DNA of 64,000 nucleotides. Origin: Desulfobulbaceae bacterium. Its GTDB lineage: Bacteria; Desulfobacterota; Desulfobulbia; Desulfobulbales; Desulfobulbaceae. This document shows, piece by piece, positions 54,397-63,730 of the stretch. The notes under the pieces were generated by a model. The model worked only from the letters and a program-made list of their open reading frames with translations, searched no databases and was not told the origin of the DNA. Location of the stretch: the NCBI GenBank assembly GCA_023544645.1, contig JAMJFO010000003.1:62001-126000 (forward strand). The letters are read 5' to 3'. Position 1 is the stretch's first letter; each line of letters begins with the position of its first letter. The position numbers were made by a program, and so were the translations under genes.

Positions 54397-55122
54397 ATGC
54401 TGAAAATAAGAAACCTTGACTCCGGCTACGGCAAACTGCGGGTCCTGAAAAACATTTCCCTGCATGTTGACGGCGGCGAAATCGTCGCCATGATCGGAGC
54501 CAATGGCGCCGGCAAGACCACCCTCCTGCATACCATAACCGGGCTGGTGAAACCGACGGAAGGGCAGGTGGAGTTTCACGGCCGGGATTGCCGGCGTCTG
54601 CCGGCGCAGAAGATAGTTGCCAGCGGATGCTCTCTGGTGCCTGAAGGGCGGCAGGTTTTTGCCACCCTGTCGGTTGAGGAAAATCTTATTCTTGGCGGTT
54701 ATGTTCTGCAGAGGCAAAAAGGGAAGGGCGCGATCCTCAAGGAGCTCAATCACCAGTATGAACTTTTTCCCGTGCTCCGCGAACGGCGCAGCCAGCTTGC
54801 CGGCACCCTGTCCGGCGGTGAGCAGCAGATGCTGGCCATGGGCAGGGCGCTGATGTCCCGGCCCCGGCTGGTGATGATGGATGAGCCTTCAACCGGGCTC
54901 GCTCCCCTGATTGTCCGCGACATCTTCCGGGTGATCGTCCGGTTGCGGGAAGAAGGCAACACCGTCCTCCTGGTCGAGCAGAATGCCAGGGCCGCCCTGG
55001 CCATTGCTGATCGGGGCTATGTGCTGGAAACCGGCAAGATCATCCTGCAGGGTCCGGCCGAGGACCTGTTGGCCAACCGGGATGTCCAGCGCGCTTATCT
55101 GGGCAGAGAAAAGATAGAATAA
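54397..55122 (+). CDS. livF: ABC transporter ATPase, LivF-like
   Basis: A 241-residue ATPase paired with LivG. Walker A GANGAGKTT, signature LSGGEQQMLAMGRAL and VMMDEPSTGLAP identify LivF. It closes the transporter block; about 150 bases follow to the second paaK, with the ~21-bp direct repeat CTGCAAACT at 55227-55256. Confidence 0.93.
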   Translation: MLKIRNLDSGYGKLRVLKNISLHVDGGEIVAMIGANGAGKTTLLHTITGLVKPTEGQVEFHGRDCRRLPAQKIVASGCSLVPEGRQVFATLSVEENLILGGYVLQRQKGKGAILKELNHQYELFPVLRERRSQLAGTLSGGEQQMLAMGRALMSRPRLVMMDEPSTGLAPLIVRDIFRVIVRLREEGNTVLLVEQNARAALAIADRGYVLETGKIILQGPAEDLLANRDVQRAYLGREKIE

Positions 55123-55276
55123 TGACCTCAGCCATCGTGAATATGCTGGCCCTGTTTTTCGGATATATTGCTTCTACTGAATTATTGATTAGAGTTATTA
55201 GCGGGCGGTCGTCAAACGGTCAGGAACTGCAAACTGATAACTGATAGCTGCAAACTCAGAACGGCGAGAGAAGAAT

Positions 55277-56581
55277 ATGACAAAGTACTGGGAACCGGAA
55301 AAGGAATGTATGACCAGGGAGGCCCTGGAACAGCTGCAGCTGGAACGCCTGCAGTCCACGTTGTACCGGGTGGGAACCCATGTGCCGTTCTATCGGAAAA
55401 AATTCGAGGAGCTGAAGATCGATTATGACAACTTCCGGTCGCTGGAAGATCTTGGCCGCCTCCCTTTCACCACCAAACAGGATCTGCGGGACAATTACCC
55501 TTACGGGCTGTTCGCGGTGCCGCTGCGCGACGTGGTCCGCATCCATTCCTCCTCCGGTACCACCGGTTTGGCAACCGTGGTCGGCTATTCGAAAAACGAT
55601 ATCAAAAACTGGGCCAATCTGGCCGCCCGCATTCTCACCGGCGCCGGCGTGACCGCCGACGATGTCATCCAGATCGCCTTCGGCTACGGCCTGTTCACTG
55701 GCGGATTTGGCTTGCATTACGGCGCCGAGCGAATCGGCGCCTCGGTCATCCCCATCTCTGCCGGCAACACCAGACGCCAGATCCAGATCATGCAGGATTT
55801 CAAGACCACGGCCCTGGTCTGCACTCCCAGCTATGGTCTCATCATCGCCGATACCATGATGGAGATGGGGGTTAATCGAAATGGCCTGTCCCTGCGGGTA
55901 GGGCTTTTCGGGGCAGAACCGTGGTCCGAGGCCATGCGGCGGGAGATCAACGAAAAACTGGGAATTATCGCCACCGACAACTACGGCCTGTCGGAAGTTA
56001 TGGGGCCGGGGGTTGCCGGGGAATGCCAGGAATGCAATGGTCTGCATATCAACGAGGACCATTTTCTGCTGGAGGTCATTGATCCGCACACCCTGGAGCC
56101 GGTAGCCCCGGGGGAAACCGGCGAACTGGTGATCACCACCCTGACCAAGGAAGCCTTCCCGATGATCCGCTACCGGACCAGGGATCTCACCCGCCTCATG
56201 CCCGAGCCCTGTCCCTGCGGCCGGACATTCATGCGAATGCAGAGGATTATGGGACGTTCCGACGACATGCTGATCATCAAGGGGGTCAATGTCTTTCCGG
56301 TACAGATTGAAAAAGTCCTGTTCGAGATCGAAGGAACCGAACCCCACTACCAGATCATTGTTGACCGGGAAAACCATTCCGACAAGGTGACGGTACTGGT
56401 TGAAGTGGTCGAATCGATATTTTTTGACGAGATGAAAAAACAGCGCGGGATGGTGGACCACATCAAGGCCCGGCTTGCCGCGGAACTGGGTATTTCCGTT
56501 GCCGTCAAGCTGGTGGAGGAGAAGACCCTGGAACGGTCTGAAGGAAAAAGCAAACGGGTCATTGATAATCGCAAACTGTAA
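55277..56581 (+). CDS. paaK: Phenylacetate-CoA ligase (second copy)
   Basis: A 434-residue acid-CoA ligase similar in layout to the first copy. The AMP loop ([15 protein letters not shown]), [11 protein letters not shown] and [12 protein letters not shown] are all intact. The loop differs at the Lys of the first copy's TGKPT. The substrate may differ: isoforms with different acids in one cluster are common. It is transcribed downstream of livF. Confidence 0.9.
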   Translation: MTKYWEPEKECMTREALEQLQLERLQSTLYRVGTHVPFYRKKFEELKIDYDNFRSLEDLGRLPFTTKQDLRDNYPYGLFAVPLRDVVRIHSSSGTTGLATVVGYSKNDIKNWANLAARILTGAGVTADDVIQIAFGYGLFTGGFGLHYGAERIGASVIPISAGNTRRQIQIMQDFKTTALVCTPSYGLIIADTMMEMGVNRNGLSLRVGLFGAEPWSEAMRREINEKLGIIATDNYGLSEVMGPGVAGECQECNGLHINEDHFLLEVIDPHTLEPVAPGETGELVITTLTKEAFPMIRYRTRDLTRLMPEPCPCGRTFMRMQRIMGRSDDMLIIKGVNVFPVQIEKVLFEIEGTEPHYQIIVDRENHSDKVTVLVEVVESIFFDEMKKQRGMVDHIKARLAAELGISVAVKLVEEKTLERSEGKSKRVIDNRKL

Positions 56582-56593
56582 CAGGAGGATCAA

Positions 56594-57073
56594 ATGCAAT
56601 CCGCAAAACAAATGTTAGCCATAGTAATGGCACTGACACTCTCAATGTTGTTCGTTTCATCACCCGGCCTCAGCAGGGATATGCAGGGTTGGGAAAAGGA
56701 TGGGGCATATAATAAACTGTATAAGGCCTCAGAGCTTGACCGGTTGAAATGCATGGTGAAGAAGGTCACCGAGGTCGTGCCCATGAAAGGGATGTCGCCG
56801 GCTGTCGCGCTTATTGTGGATGACGGTGATGGCGAGGAGATACTGGTCCATGTCGGACCGAAATGGTTTCTTGGCGATACCATAGCCGTAAAGCGTGGCG
56901 ACAAACTGAAGATACGGGGGTCCTGGGCCGAAATTGACGGCAGGGATGTCTTCCTGGCTTCCAAGATCAAGAAGGGGGATTTCTTTGAGCTCAAGGTCCG
57001 CCTGACTAAGGACGGCACCCCGTTCTGGACCATGACCCCGGAAGAACTGGCCCGGGAGCAGGCGCAGCAGTAA
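56594..57073 (+). CDS. Secreted small protein of unknown function (OB-like)
   Basis: A 159-residue exported protein. Signal peptide about 1-28, then a beta-rich domain (ALIVDDGDGEEILVHVGPKW, VKRGDKLKIRGSWAEIDGRDVFL) whose pattern recalls OB-fold proteins that bind small ligands. It follows the second paaK by 12 bases and shares its strand. Not recognised further. Confidence 0.5.
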   Translation: MQSAKQMLAIVMALTLSMLFVSSPGLSRDMQGWEKDGAYNKLYKASELDRLKCMVKKVTEVVPMKGMSPAVALIVDDGDGEEILVHVGPKWFLGDTIAVKRGDKLKIRGSWAEIDGRDVFLASKIKKGDFFELKVRLTKDGTPFWTMTPEELAREQAQQ

Positions 57074-57138
57074 ATCGCCATCCTGTCGTTTACGCGGCGG
57101 TAGTCTGCGTCCCCTGCTGAAGGAGAACGGTAAAGGGG

Positions 57139-58641
57139 TCAGGGAGAAGGGGAGGTTTCATTCTTCGCGGCACCAGTAGACTCGCGCAGTTCCTCAAAGT
57201 CAGCCAGCGGCTGAATTCGTTCGTTATGAATCGCCTCCAGCAGTTTGTCCGGCTCCCGGGCAAACTGCTCGGTCTGCTTGAGGGGATCAAAAAAGCAGAC
57301 ATTGTAGGCCGATATCAGGTTCAAGTGTTCCCACCGGGTGATATAGTAGTTGATGATCGAAGGGAGTTCCGTGAAAACACTTTTGTCCGGATCGGGGATG
57401 GAGTAGCTGGAGTTTTTGAGCTTTTCCGTGGACAGGGTCTGCGTCTGGTAGAAATTTTCCATAAACATCATCTCGGCCGGCAGCCGGGCATCGATGCCGA
57501 TTTTGTTCAACCCCTTGAGTATAAAACGCAGGAAGCCGGCGCCTAACCTGGCCATGGGATAGGAGATATATATTTCCTTGGGGATGTTTATATCCAGGAA
57601 GGACTTGATGGTCAGGATAAGCTGGCTCAGTTCCACCGGATTGTGGTCGACAAAATGGTAGGTCTGGCCGGTGAATTCTTCCCGGTGTTCGAGGATGTAA
57701 TGGACAAAAGGGGGAATTTTTTTGGTGCTTGTATAGGAATGCATCGCCCCCCTGGTTGTAAGCATGAACAGCATTGCCTGCTTGGCGATGGTGAACAGCA
57801 TCCGGTGAAATCCCTGGATCTTGTGGTCATGCTTGCCGTAGACAACGCCCAGCTTGATGATGGTATAATCAAGTCCCCTGGTTTCATGCAGGTGCTGGAG
57901 GGTTTTTTCCGCCATCAGCTTGGACTTGGCATAATTGGTCATATTTGCCGTCAGCGGGAGAATCTGGTCCTCGGTCAGGTTCTCTCCTGCAGGCAGGGTG
58001 GCGGCGGAACTGAAATGGATGTAGGGAATTTTCAGGGCCATGGCCACCCGGGCCAGATTGATGCTGCCCAGGTAATTGATTTCATAGGATAGCTGTTCAT
58101 CGCTGTCAAGGGCTGCGATGGCGCAGTTTATGATGAAATCCGGCTGGTATCTCTGGAAATACTGTTTAATGTCCTCGGGTTCGCGCAGGCTCAGTTTTTT
58201 GCTGTTGGGCGACAGGATTTCTATGTCGTCGGTTGTTTCTGTTTTGAAATAATGCATCAGTTCACCGCCGATCAGGCCGGAACCACCGATGAGTACGCCG
58301 AACTTCCGCCGGGAGACATCAATCTTTCTGGAGGGATTTTTCAACCGGGAGAGAAGAAAAAGAGGGCGTTGCAGCTTCTCGCCTTCCTCTCGGGCAACCT
58401 GGCGGTAAAATTCACATTTCTGGCAGACATCGTGTTTGGCCGCATATGTTCCCTGGACCTTCCCGCCGCACAGCGTTCCTGCCACCGCCCAGCAGGCCCT
58501 GCCGGAATTGATGCCGTCATGGATACCGTCCAGGCGTTTTTCTGTTGCCGCCGGACAGGGGGCAACGCCGGCAGCCGACCTGTTGTCAGGTCCCCTACCG
58601 CATTGTTTGTATTCCCAGCAATTTTGCTTTTTCTGTTTCAT
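57139..58641 (-). CDS. Two-CW-type Cys-rich domain fused to an NAD-dependent epimerase/SDR
   Basis: A 500-residue fusion. The first ~85 residues form a cysteine-rich module (NCWEYKQCGRGP, later RACWAVAGTLCGG and CQKCEFYR) of the two-CW type, usually found next to sensor or signalling domains. The rest (about 110-400) is an extended SDR/NAD-dependent epimerase: FGVLIGGSGLIGGEL is the cofactor loop, and FSSAATLPAG plus NYAKSKLMAEK give the Ser and Tyr-x3-Lys of the active site. The start at 58641 (MKQKKQNC), with GGGAAG upstream, is chosen over one 13 codons earlier. The substrate is unknown. Confidence 0.72.
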   Translation of the reverse strand: MKQKKQNCWEYKQCGRGPDNRSAAGVAPCPAATEKRLDGIHDGINSGRACWAVAGTLCGGKVQGTYAAKHDVCQKCEFYRQVAREEGEKLQRPLFLLSRLKNPSRKIDVSRRKFGVLIGGSGLIGGELMHYFKTETTDDIEILSPNSKKLSLREPEDIKQYFQRYQPDFIINCAIAALDSDEQLSYEINYLGSINLARVAMALKIPYIHFSSAATLPAGENLTEDQILPLTANMTNYAKSKLMAEKTLQHLHETRGLDYTIIKLGVVYGKHDHKIQGFHRMLFTIAKQAMLFMLTTRGAMHSYTSTKKIPPFVHYILEHREEFTGQTYHFVDHNPVELSQLILTIKSFLDINIPKEIYISYPMARLGAGFLRFILKGLNKIGIDARLPAEMMFMENFYQTQTLSTEKLKNSSYSIPDPDKSVFTELPSIINYYITRWEHLNLISAYNVCFFDPLKQTEQFAREPDKLLEAIHNERIQPLADFEELRESTGAAKNETSPSP

Positions 58642-59047
58642 CTGCTTCCCGGTTGTGCCTGAAGTACAAACACATCGCAATGGAAATGCCTTCTTCGAAA
58701 TGAGTGAAATGAAACATTAAGATATTCTCGCCTAATAATCTACCCTCATGCTGAAATAAATTGGAGATGTTTCGCATTGCTTGGGCAACAGTTCCGGGGT
58801 TTCGGTGGTGTTACGTGCATCAAACAGGAAATGGCTTTCCAGGGAGAAGGGGACTGTCGCGCGAATTACGGGGTGTAATTTTTATGTGCCTGATATGTTG
58901 TATATTTTTTTGCTGGTAAGCCGGAATTGGGAATTTATTGTTGACGGTGCCGGGGCAAGGGGTTTATAAAACGGGTTTTTTGTTTTGTGATTATTTCTTA
59001 TTTTCGAATTCAGAGGGAACGCCCTCAATGCGGAAGAGAACTGAAGA
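58642..59047. other. Divergent spacer between the SDR fusion and PilZ genes
   Basis: About 400 bases without a gene. It contains the PilZ promoter (58941-58970) and presumably the upstream region of the SDR-fusion gene. No other structured element is seen. Confidence 0.5.
58941..58970 (+). promoter_or_regulatory. Sigma-70-type promoter of the PilZ gene
   Basis: TTGACG (58941-58946), 18-bp spacer and TATAAA (58965-58970), with a predicted ~70-base leader. Confidence 0.55.
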
Positions 59048-59395
59048 ATGGATGATCGGAGAAAAAACCAGAGGGTGCGGCTAAAGGATGGCTGCATTAT
59101 TCACCACTCTGAAATAGTAGGCACAGTCAGGGATATCAGCATGGGAGGTATGTCGTGTACGTGTCTAGACCAGAGGGGGAGCGACAGGGATATCTCGACC
59201 CGGGGCAATATTTACTGCAACAGGCTCGAACTTGTTGTGGAAAAAATATCTATGAAAATCCTGGAGAGCCAAATCCTGCCGGGAAAATTTGCCGCCCATC
59301 TGGGGGTAAGAAAGTGCCGAGTCCTTTTTCACCAGCTTGATGATTCGCAGAAGGATCAGCTGGCACACCTTATTAAACACTCTTTTTGTTCATAA
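59048..59395 (+). CDS. PilZ-domain protein
   Basis: A 115-residue, single-domain PilZ protein, a candidate cyclic-di-GMP receptor. The RxxxR motif is visible as RRKNQRVRLKD and the second, D/N-x-S-x-x-G, as DISMGG near residue 30. Both parts needed for binding are present. Its downstream target is not indicated by the neighbours. Confidence 0.8.
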   Translation: MDDRRKNQRVRLKDGCIIHHSEIVGTVRDISMGGMSCTCLDQRGSDRDISTRGNIYCNRLELVVEKISMKILESQILPGKFAAHLGVRKCRVLFHQLDDSQKDQLAHLIKHSFCS

Positions 59396-59727
59396 CCTGT
59401 CTGCCGTTGGGCAGCCACCCGGAAAATTTGACTATACCCCGGCAGTTCCGCTGGATTGAGCCGGTAAAGCGCAGTGTTGAAAATGATCATCCCGGTCAGG
59501 GATCAAGTGGGTGATAAAACGGGGCGCGGGAAAGAGGCGGTTATAATCAATACCGCCAGGGTTCAAAATTTTCTGTTCGGTAAATGTTGCGGAAAAAATT
59601 GTCAGCAACGGTGTGTTGCCCGCTCTGCTGATCAAAGGGATGATCCGGTACTCCTTGCGCGGCAAGGGTACCGGATCATCCAGGCAAATCGCAGCGTTGA
59701 GCCACAGGTTTGCTGTAACCCCGAAAG
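59396..59727. other. Convergent non-coding spacer
   Basis: Between the PilZ and accDA stops. Its main feature is a strong hairpin at 59638-59681; a GTTGC/GCAAC pair lies around 59586-59608. Frames here have no supported gene. Confidence 0.6.
59638..59681. repeat. Strong intergenic hairpin, 20 bp
   Basis: A perfect 14-bp outer stem (59638-59651 with 59668-59681, core GATCCGGTAC/GTACCGGATC), a single bulged T, a 6-bp inner stem CCTTGC/GCAAGG and a 3-nt loop. It has no T run on either strand, so it is not a standard terminator. Confidence 0.9.
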
Positions 59728-61986
59728 CTACCTGTAATACAGGTTGGGACTGCCCATGGTCAGGAGGACCTTGTGCAGGTTCCGCCGGAATTCGCGGCGG
59801 TCCCATACCCCCTGGATATGCCCCCGTTTGAGGGCGTTGCGTGATTTTTGATAATCCGGCGGAATATCGTTGCCGGTGGTTTCCCTGATCACCCGCTGTC
59901 CGGCAAAACCGATCCTGCTGGAACGGATGGCGAACTGGTAGGGCGAGCAACCCAGAAAACTGGCCACTGGGCCGGCATACGAGTTGTTGTCATAGACAAC
60001 TATATACAGCCCGCCGGCATCGATGTATTCCCGCACGGCCATGGTGCATTTCGGCATCTGGACAACGCCCAGGGTTCCTTCCTGGATACGGATGCCGCCG
60101 GTTGTGTGCACGTAGGCCAGCAAAGGTCTTTTTTTCCGCTTGGCGATCTCGCAGGCCAGGACGAATTTCTCCCCTTCCGCCGAACCGACGGTGCCGTTGC
60201 GGAAATCCGAGTAGAGCATGGAAACAACCATGTTAATCCCCGAAACCTTCGCGTGGAAGGTGAGGTTGGCGCTCCCCATGCCTGTTTTGCTTTTTGACAG
60301 CTGCAGCCGTTCATCAAACCCATCGTAATCAAGCGGGTTCCGGGAATAAATATCGTTGTTGAACGCCCGTACCGAATGGGGGTCAAAGATATTTTTCAGG
60401 TACCACTGATACTCCAGCGGAAAATGGTGGCCGCAGGTTGTGCACACCCCGCCGAATTCGCCGTAAAGATCCGGTACCCACATATCCTGACAGCCATGTT
60501 TTTCCGCGTTGGGACAGGAGATGGTCCGGTCCACGTTGGCCAGGGGGCTGGTATAGGTGTCGGTGAGTTCCAGGGGGTCCTGGGCGGACGAGGAGGCAGG
60601 GGATATGATCTGCGGAGCAGGCGTTTTTTTGGTTTCCCGTCGGCTGAACAGACCGTATACGGCAGAGAATGGAGCTGTCACCCCGCGGATGAAGGCCGAG
60701 CCTTCTCCGGAAACCTCCTTGATGACCTTTTGCGCCTGTTTCTGCTGATTTTTCAGGACATCATACCGGAACGTATAATACACTTTTTCAGTGGTATTGA
60801 TGATGTTCTTGAAAAAGGTTTCGGCCGGCATGGTTTCGCTGTCGAAGCCATGGAGGGCGAGTGATCGGTATTTTTTGGAACGTTCGGCCAGCAGTCGGTT
60901 GATTTCCCTCTGGTCGAGATCCCAGGGGATATCCAGCTGCGGGGCTTCTTCCGGTTTTTCCGCTTTTTTCCGTTTTACCTCATATGCCCTGAATCCCCGG
61001 ACGCTTTTCGTCTTCAGGATCACTTCGTCGGTGGCCCTGATGATCTCCGAACGGATCAGGCCGAAGAAGTTGAAATCGTCACTTTTAGCGCCCAGGGGGG
61101 GCTCCTGGATTATCCGATCAATGCTGCCGAGCTGCAGATTGTCCGCCGCGGTTATTTTCAGCTGCGTGGCGCATTTTTCCACGAGCTCCGGCGGCACCTT
61201 GGTGCCCTCACGCACCTTGCCTTCAATGGCCGCCGCTCCTTCGGGGGAGATAACCGAATAATAGCCATGGGAGAACATCAGGCGGAAGTCGCTGAGGCCT
61301 ACTGCTTCAGCCCCGCCGGACCCCCCTTCCGAAATAACCGAGATCATGGGGATGCGGAGCTTGGTCATGGCATAGATGTTGCGCGCGATCTGCTGGGCCG
61401 CGCCGGGGTATTCCTCAATGGGGTAGGAGCCAGGGGTGAAGATATAGAAATGGATCGGGATGCCCTCGGTCTCGGCAACCTTCATGTAGCGCAGGGCTTT
61501 TTCATTACCCCAAGGCTTGCAGGAGCCGCCGTTGCGGAATTCTTCTCCATGGCCGGTTTCCTGGCCTATGACCATGGCCGACGAAGTGTAGGGCTTTTTC
61601 TTGATACGCCTGACAATGGTCGCCTTGGCCACCATCATTGCCGGGTCGATGTTGAATTCGCCCTCGCCGCCGAGTTCGGTATATTCTTCGTAGACGTTTT
61701 CCAGGATATCCTTGAGGGAGAAGCGCATGGGGCTGCGGACGATGCGTACCCGCTCCATGGGTGTCAGTTCTTCCTCGCACCGTTCTTCGAGAAAGGATAT
61801 CCCCTTGTTGAGCTTGTCCAGTTCAGCTGAAAACTGCTCCTTTTCCATGTCGAACAGGGATTTTTTGAGCTTTTCGCAGTCTGCCTGGAATCCGCTCAGG
61901 TTCCCCCAGTTGCTGGTGTTCTTGATATGGATGAGGTAGCTGATGCGCTGCTCAATATTTTTCAGTCGTTTTGCCAGATCGTTCAT
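59728..61986 (-). CDS. Fused acetyl-CoA carboxylase carboxyltransferase (alpha-beta, AccA-AccD)
   Basis: One 752-residue polypeptide carries both carboxyltransferase halves. The N-terminal ~360 residues resemble AccA (PYTSSAMVIGQETG, EGGSGGAEAVGLSD, SPEGAAAIEG). A linker (about 360-480) follows. The C-terminal ~270 residues resemble AccD, starting with a zinc ribbon (cysteines near 490, with CTTCGHH) and continuing through LTFHAKVSGINM and YVHTTGGIRIQEG. Order is alpha then beta. It would transfer carboxyl from biotin to acetyl-CoA for fatty acids. accB is not in the window. The stop to accC spacing (8 bases) supports co-transcription. Confidence 0.88.
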   Translation of the reverse strand: MNDLAKRLKNIEQRISYLIHIKNTSNWGNLSGFQADCEKLKKSLFDMEKEQFSAELDKLNKGISFLEERCEEELTPMERVRIVRSPMRFSLKDILENVYEEYTELGGEGEFNIDPAMMVAKATIVRRIKKKPYTSSAMVIGQETGHGEEFRNGGSCKPWGNEKALRYMKVAETEGIPIHFYIFTPGSYPIEEYPGAAQQIARNIYAMTKLRIPMISVISEGGSGGAEAVGLSDFRLMFSHGYYSVISPEGAAAIEGKVREGTKVPPELVEKCATQLKITAADNLQLGSIDRIIQEPPLGAKSDDFNFFGLIRSEIIRATDEVILKTKSVRGFRAYEVKRKKAEKPEEAPQLDIPWDLDQREINRLLAERSKKYRSLALHGFDSETMPAETFFKNIINTTEKVYYTFRYDVLKNQQKQAQKVIKEVSGEGSAFIRGVTAPFSAVYGLFSRRETKKTPAPQIISPASSSAQDPLELTDTYTSPLANVDRTISCPNAEKHGCQDMWVPDLYGEFGGVCTTCGHHFPLEYQWYLKNIFDPHSVRAFNNDIYSRNPLDYDGFDERLQLSKSKTGMGSANLTFHAKVSGINMVVSMLYSDFRNGTVGSAEGEKFVLACEIAKRKKRPLLAYVHTTGGIRIQEGTLGVVQMPKCTMAVREYIDAGGLYIVVYDNNSYAGPVASFLGCSPYQFAIRSSRIGFAGQRVIRETTGNDIPPDYQKSRNALKRGHIQGVWDRREFRRNLHKVLLTMGSPNLYYR

Positions 61987-61994
61987 AATGGGAG

Positions 61995-63398
61995 TTAAAA
62001 GGTCAACAGCTGGTCGAGGTGATTGCGAAGGTAATCCAGGTTGGTGATGATCCCGCCGCCGGAGCTGTCCTGACCTTCAATTATGCTTTGGTCGAGAAAT
62101 TGAAGCGCTCTCTGCTTTGCTTCGTCCATGGAATCACCCCAGACAAGAGCCAGGGCAAGGTTCGGGTCATATTCGCTGGGAATGGCGTAGGGCCTGTCCG
62201 TGGGGACATGCGTGTACACCGCGGACCAGTCGAACTGCGGAAAATCAAACCGGGTGATGGTGCCGATCCAGGGGGCGAAATCACGCTGGGTATTTTCGGC
62301 AACGATGCGCAGCTCAATGCTGGCTCCCCGGAATTCTATTTTTTTCTGTTTGTAACCCATCGGCTCCCCGAGGGCGAGGCGTATCTGCTCGCGGATGAGA
62401 TTGGGATGTTCGCCGTCAATATAGCTGATCCGCGCCGATACGTCATTTTCCACCTGGATGCGGGTGTTGACCTCAAGCAGGTAGGGCTTGCCGCTCCTGC
62501 TGACGATCCATTCCCAGGTGCCGACATTGTCGTAGCGTACATGCGCGGCAAGCTTCAGCGAGTAGTCGACGATCTGCTGCAGGACCTGTTCGGCATCGAA
62601 TTCATAGGCATAGCATGTTGCGTCAAAACCGGGCGCGGCTTCAATTCTTTTCTGCCGGCCTGTTGATTGAATGGTGCAGTTCCTGGAGCTGAAGTGCAAA
62701 CGTTCATTGTGCTGGGAGCAGACCAGCTGGACCTCGAGGTGATTGAAGTCTTTCAGGCACTGTTCGATCAGGACGCCGCCGTCACCGAACTGCCGTTTGG
62801 CGTAGTTCTGTACCTGCCGGTATACCCGTCGGAACTGCTCAATGCGGTGCACTTCCTCGATGCCCATGCCGCCGCCGCCGGCCGCCGCCTTGACCAGGAT
62901 CGATGGCTGTCCGGATTCCTGTTCCTGCTGGATCTCGAACAGCTGCAGGGCGATCTCCTCGGCTTCCATCTCGTTGTAGATGGGGCTGTCGGTGCCGGGG
63001 ATGGTGGGGATGCGAAGCTGGTTGGCGACCCGCTTGGTATTGATTTTGTCCCCCAGGCTTTTGATAACCTCCCAGTTGGGCCCGATAAAAGTCAGGGGCC
63101 GATCCCGAATGGTTACCCGCCGGGCAAAACGATAATCTTCGGAGAAAAAGCCATAGCCGGGATGGATAGCCGTGCACAGGGTGTGATCCGCTATGGCCAG
63201 AATATCATTGGGATCGGTATAGCTGGTCACCCGCCATGCGTTCTTGTCCTGACCTTCGGTCCGATTGAGCTGAACATGCTGCGAGTTGCGGTCAGCGTCG
63301 GTATAGACCACCACGTAATCCAGTCCCAGATCCTTGCAGGCATTCATGATCCGAATGGCTATTTCGCCGCGATTTGCAATGAGTACCTTGCCTTGCAC
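61995..63398 (-). CDS. accC: Biotin carboxylase
   Basis: ATP-dependent carboxylation of biotin on its carrier protein. The protein has VLIANRGEIAIR at the start, an ATP-grasp core with AAAGGGGMGIEEV, EVNTRIQVENDVSARI and the C-terminal domain. I choose the GTG at 63398 (VQGKVLIANRGE), preceded by AGAGG six bases upstream; an ATG eight codons upstream (MNYYKRFR) has no Shine-Dalgarno. This yields 467 residues, slightly above E. coli AccC. It is followed by the AccA-AccD fusion. A pyruvate or propionyl-type carboxylase role is possible but less likely. Confidence 0.9.
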   Translation of the reverse strand: MQGKVLIANRGEIAIRIMNACKDLGLDYVVVYTDADRNSQHVQLNRTEGQDKNAWRVTSYTDPNDILAIADHTLCTAIHPGYGFFSEDYRFARRVTIRDRPLTFIGPNWEVIKSLGDKINTKRVANQLRIPTIPGTDSPIYNEMEAEEIALQLFEIQQEQESGQPSILVKAAAGGGGMGIEEVHRIEQFRRVYRQVQNYAKRQFGDGGVLIEQCLKDFNHLEVQLVCSQHNERLHFSSRNCTIQSTGRQKRIEAAPGFDATCYAYEFDAEQVLQQIVDYSLKLAAHVRYDNVGTWEWIVSRSGKPYLLEVNTRIQVENDVSARISYIDGEHPNLIREQIRLALGEPMGYKQKKIEFRGASIELRIVAENTQRDFAPWIGTITRFDFPQFDWSAVYTHVPTDRPYAIPSEYDPNLALALVWGDSMDEAKQRALQFLDQSIIEGQDSSGGGIITNLDYLRNHLDQLLTF

Positions 63399-63730
63399 TC
63401 GAAACCTCTTATAGTAGTTCATGCAATATTACAACGCATCGTGCGCGGCCGCATGGAAGAAAAAAAGACTGGCGACCCGGTGTGGATTCCTGTGCGGCCA
63501 TGATGGATTTATTTTTATTGTAACAGTATACTTTACTCGACATGGACGTGCTTTAAAAGTCTGAAGTGCATTATTGCCGACGAATTTTTTGCCAGGACGG
63601 GTGAGCAGAGAATCTATTTTCCAGTTTTGCGGCGGCGATAAGCAACCGCCTCGCAGTTTGTTTTTTTTCTTGACTTTGCCGGTTCAATTAATAGACATGT
63701 ACACAGTAAACAAAGAGGTGAAAACAGCGA
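63399..63730. other. Divergent spacer between accC and the CorC-like gene
   Basis: AT-rich stretches suggest promoters for both genes: TATACT on the minus strand (near 63530) and TTGACT on the plus strand (63672-63677). No gene is supported. Predicted boxes are weak. Confidence 0.4.

Noticed and set aside
55227-55256. Direct repeat CTGCAAACT with an AACTGATAACTGAT stretch
   Set aside because: A short, simple repeat of low complexity between livF and paaK; similar stretches arise often, and no element boundary is visible.
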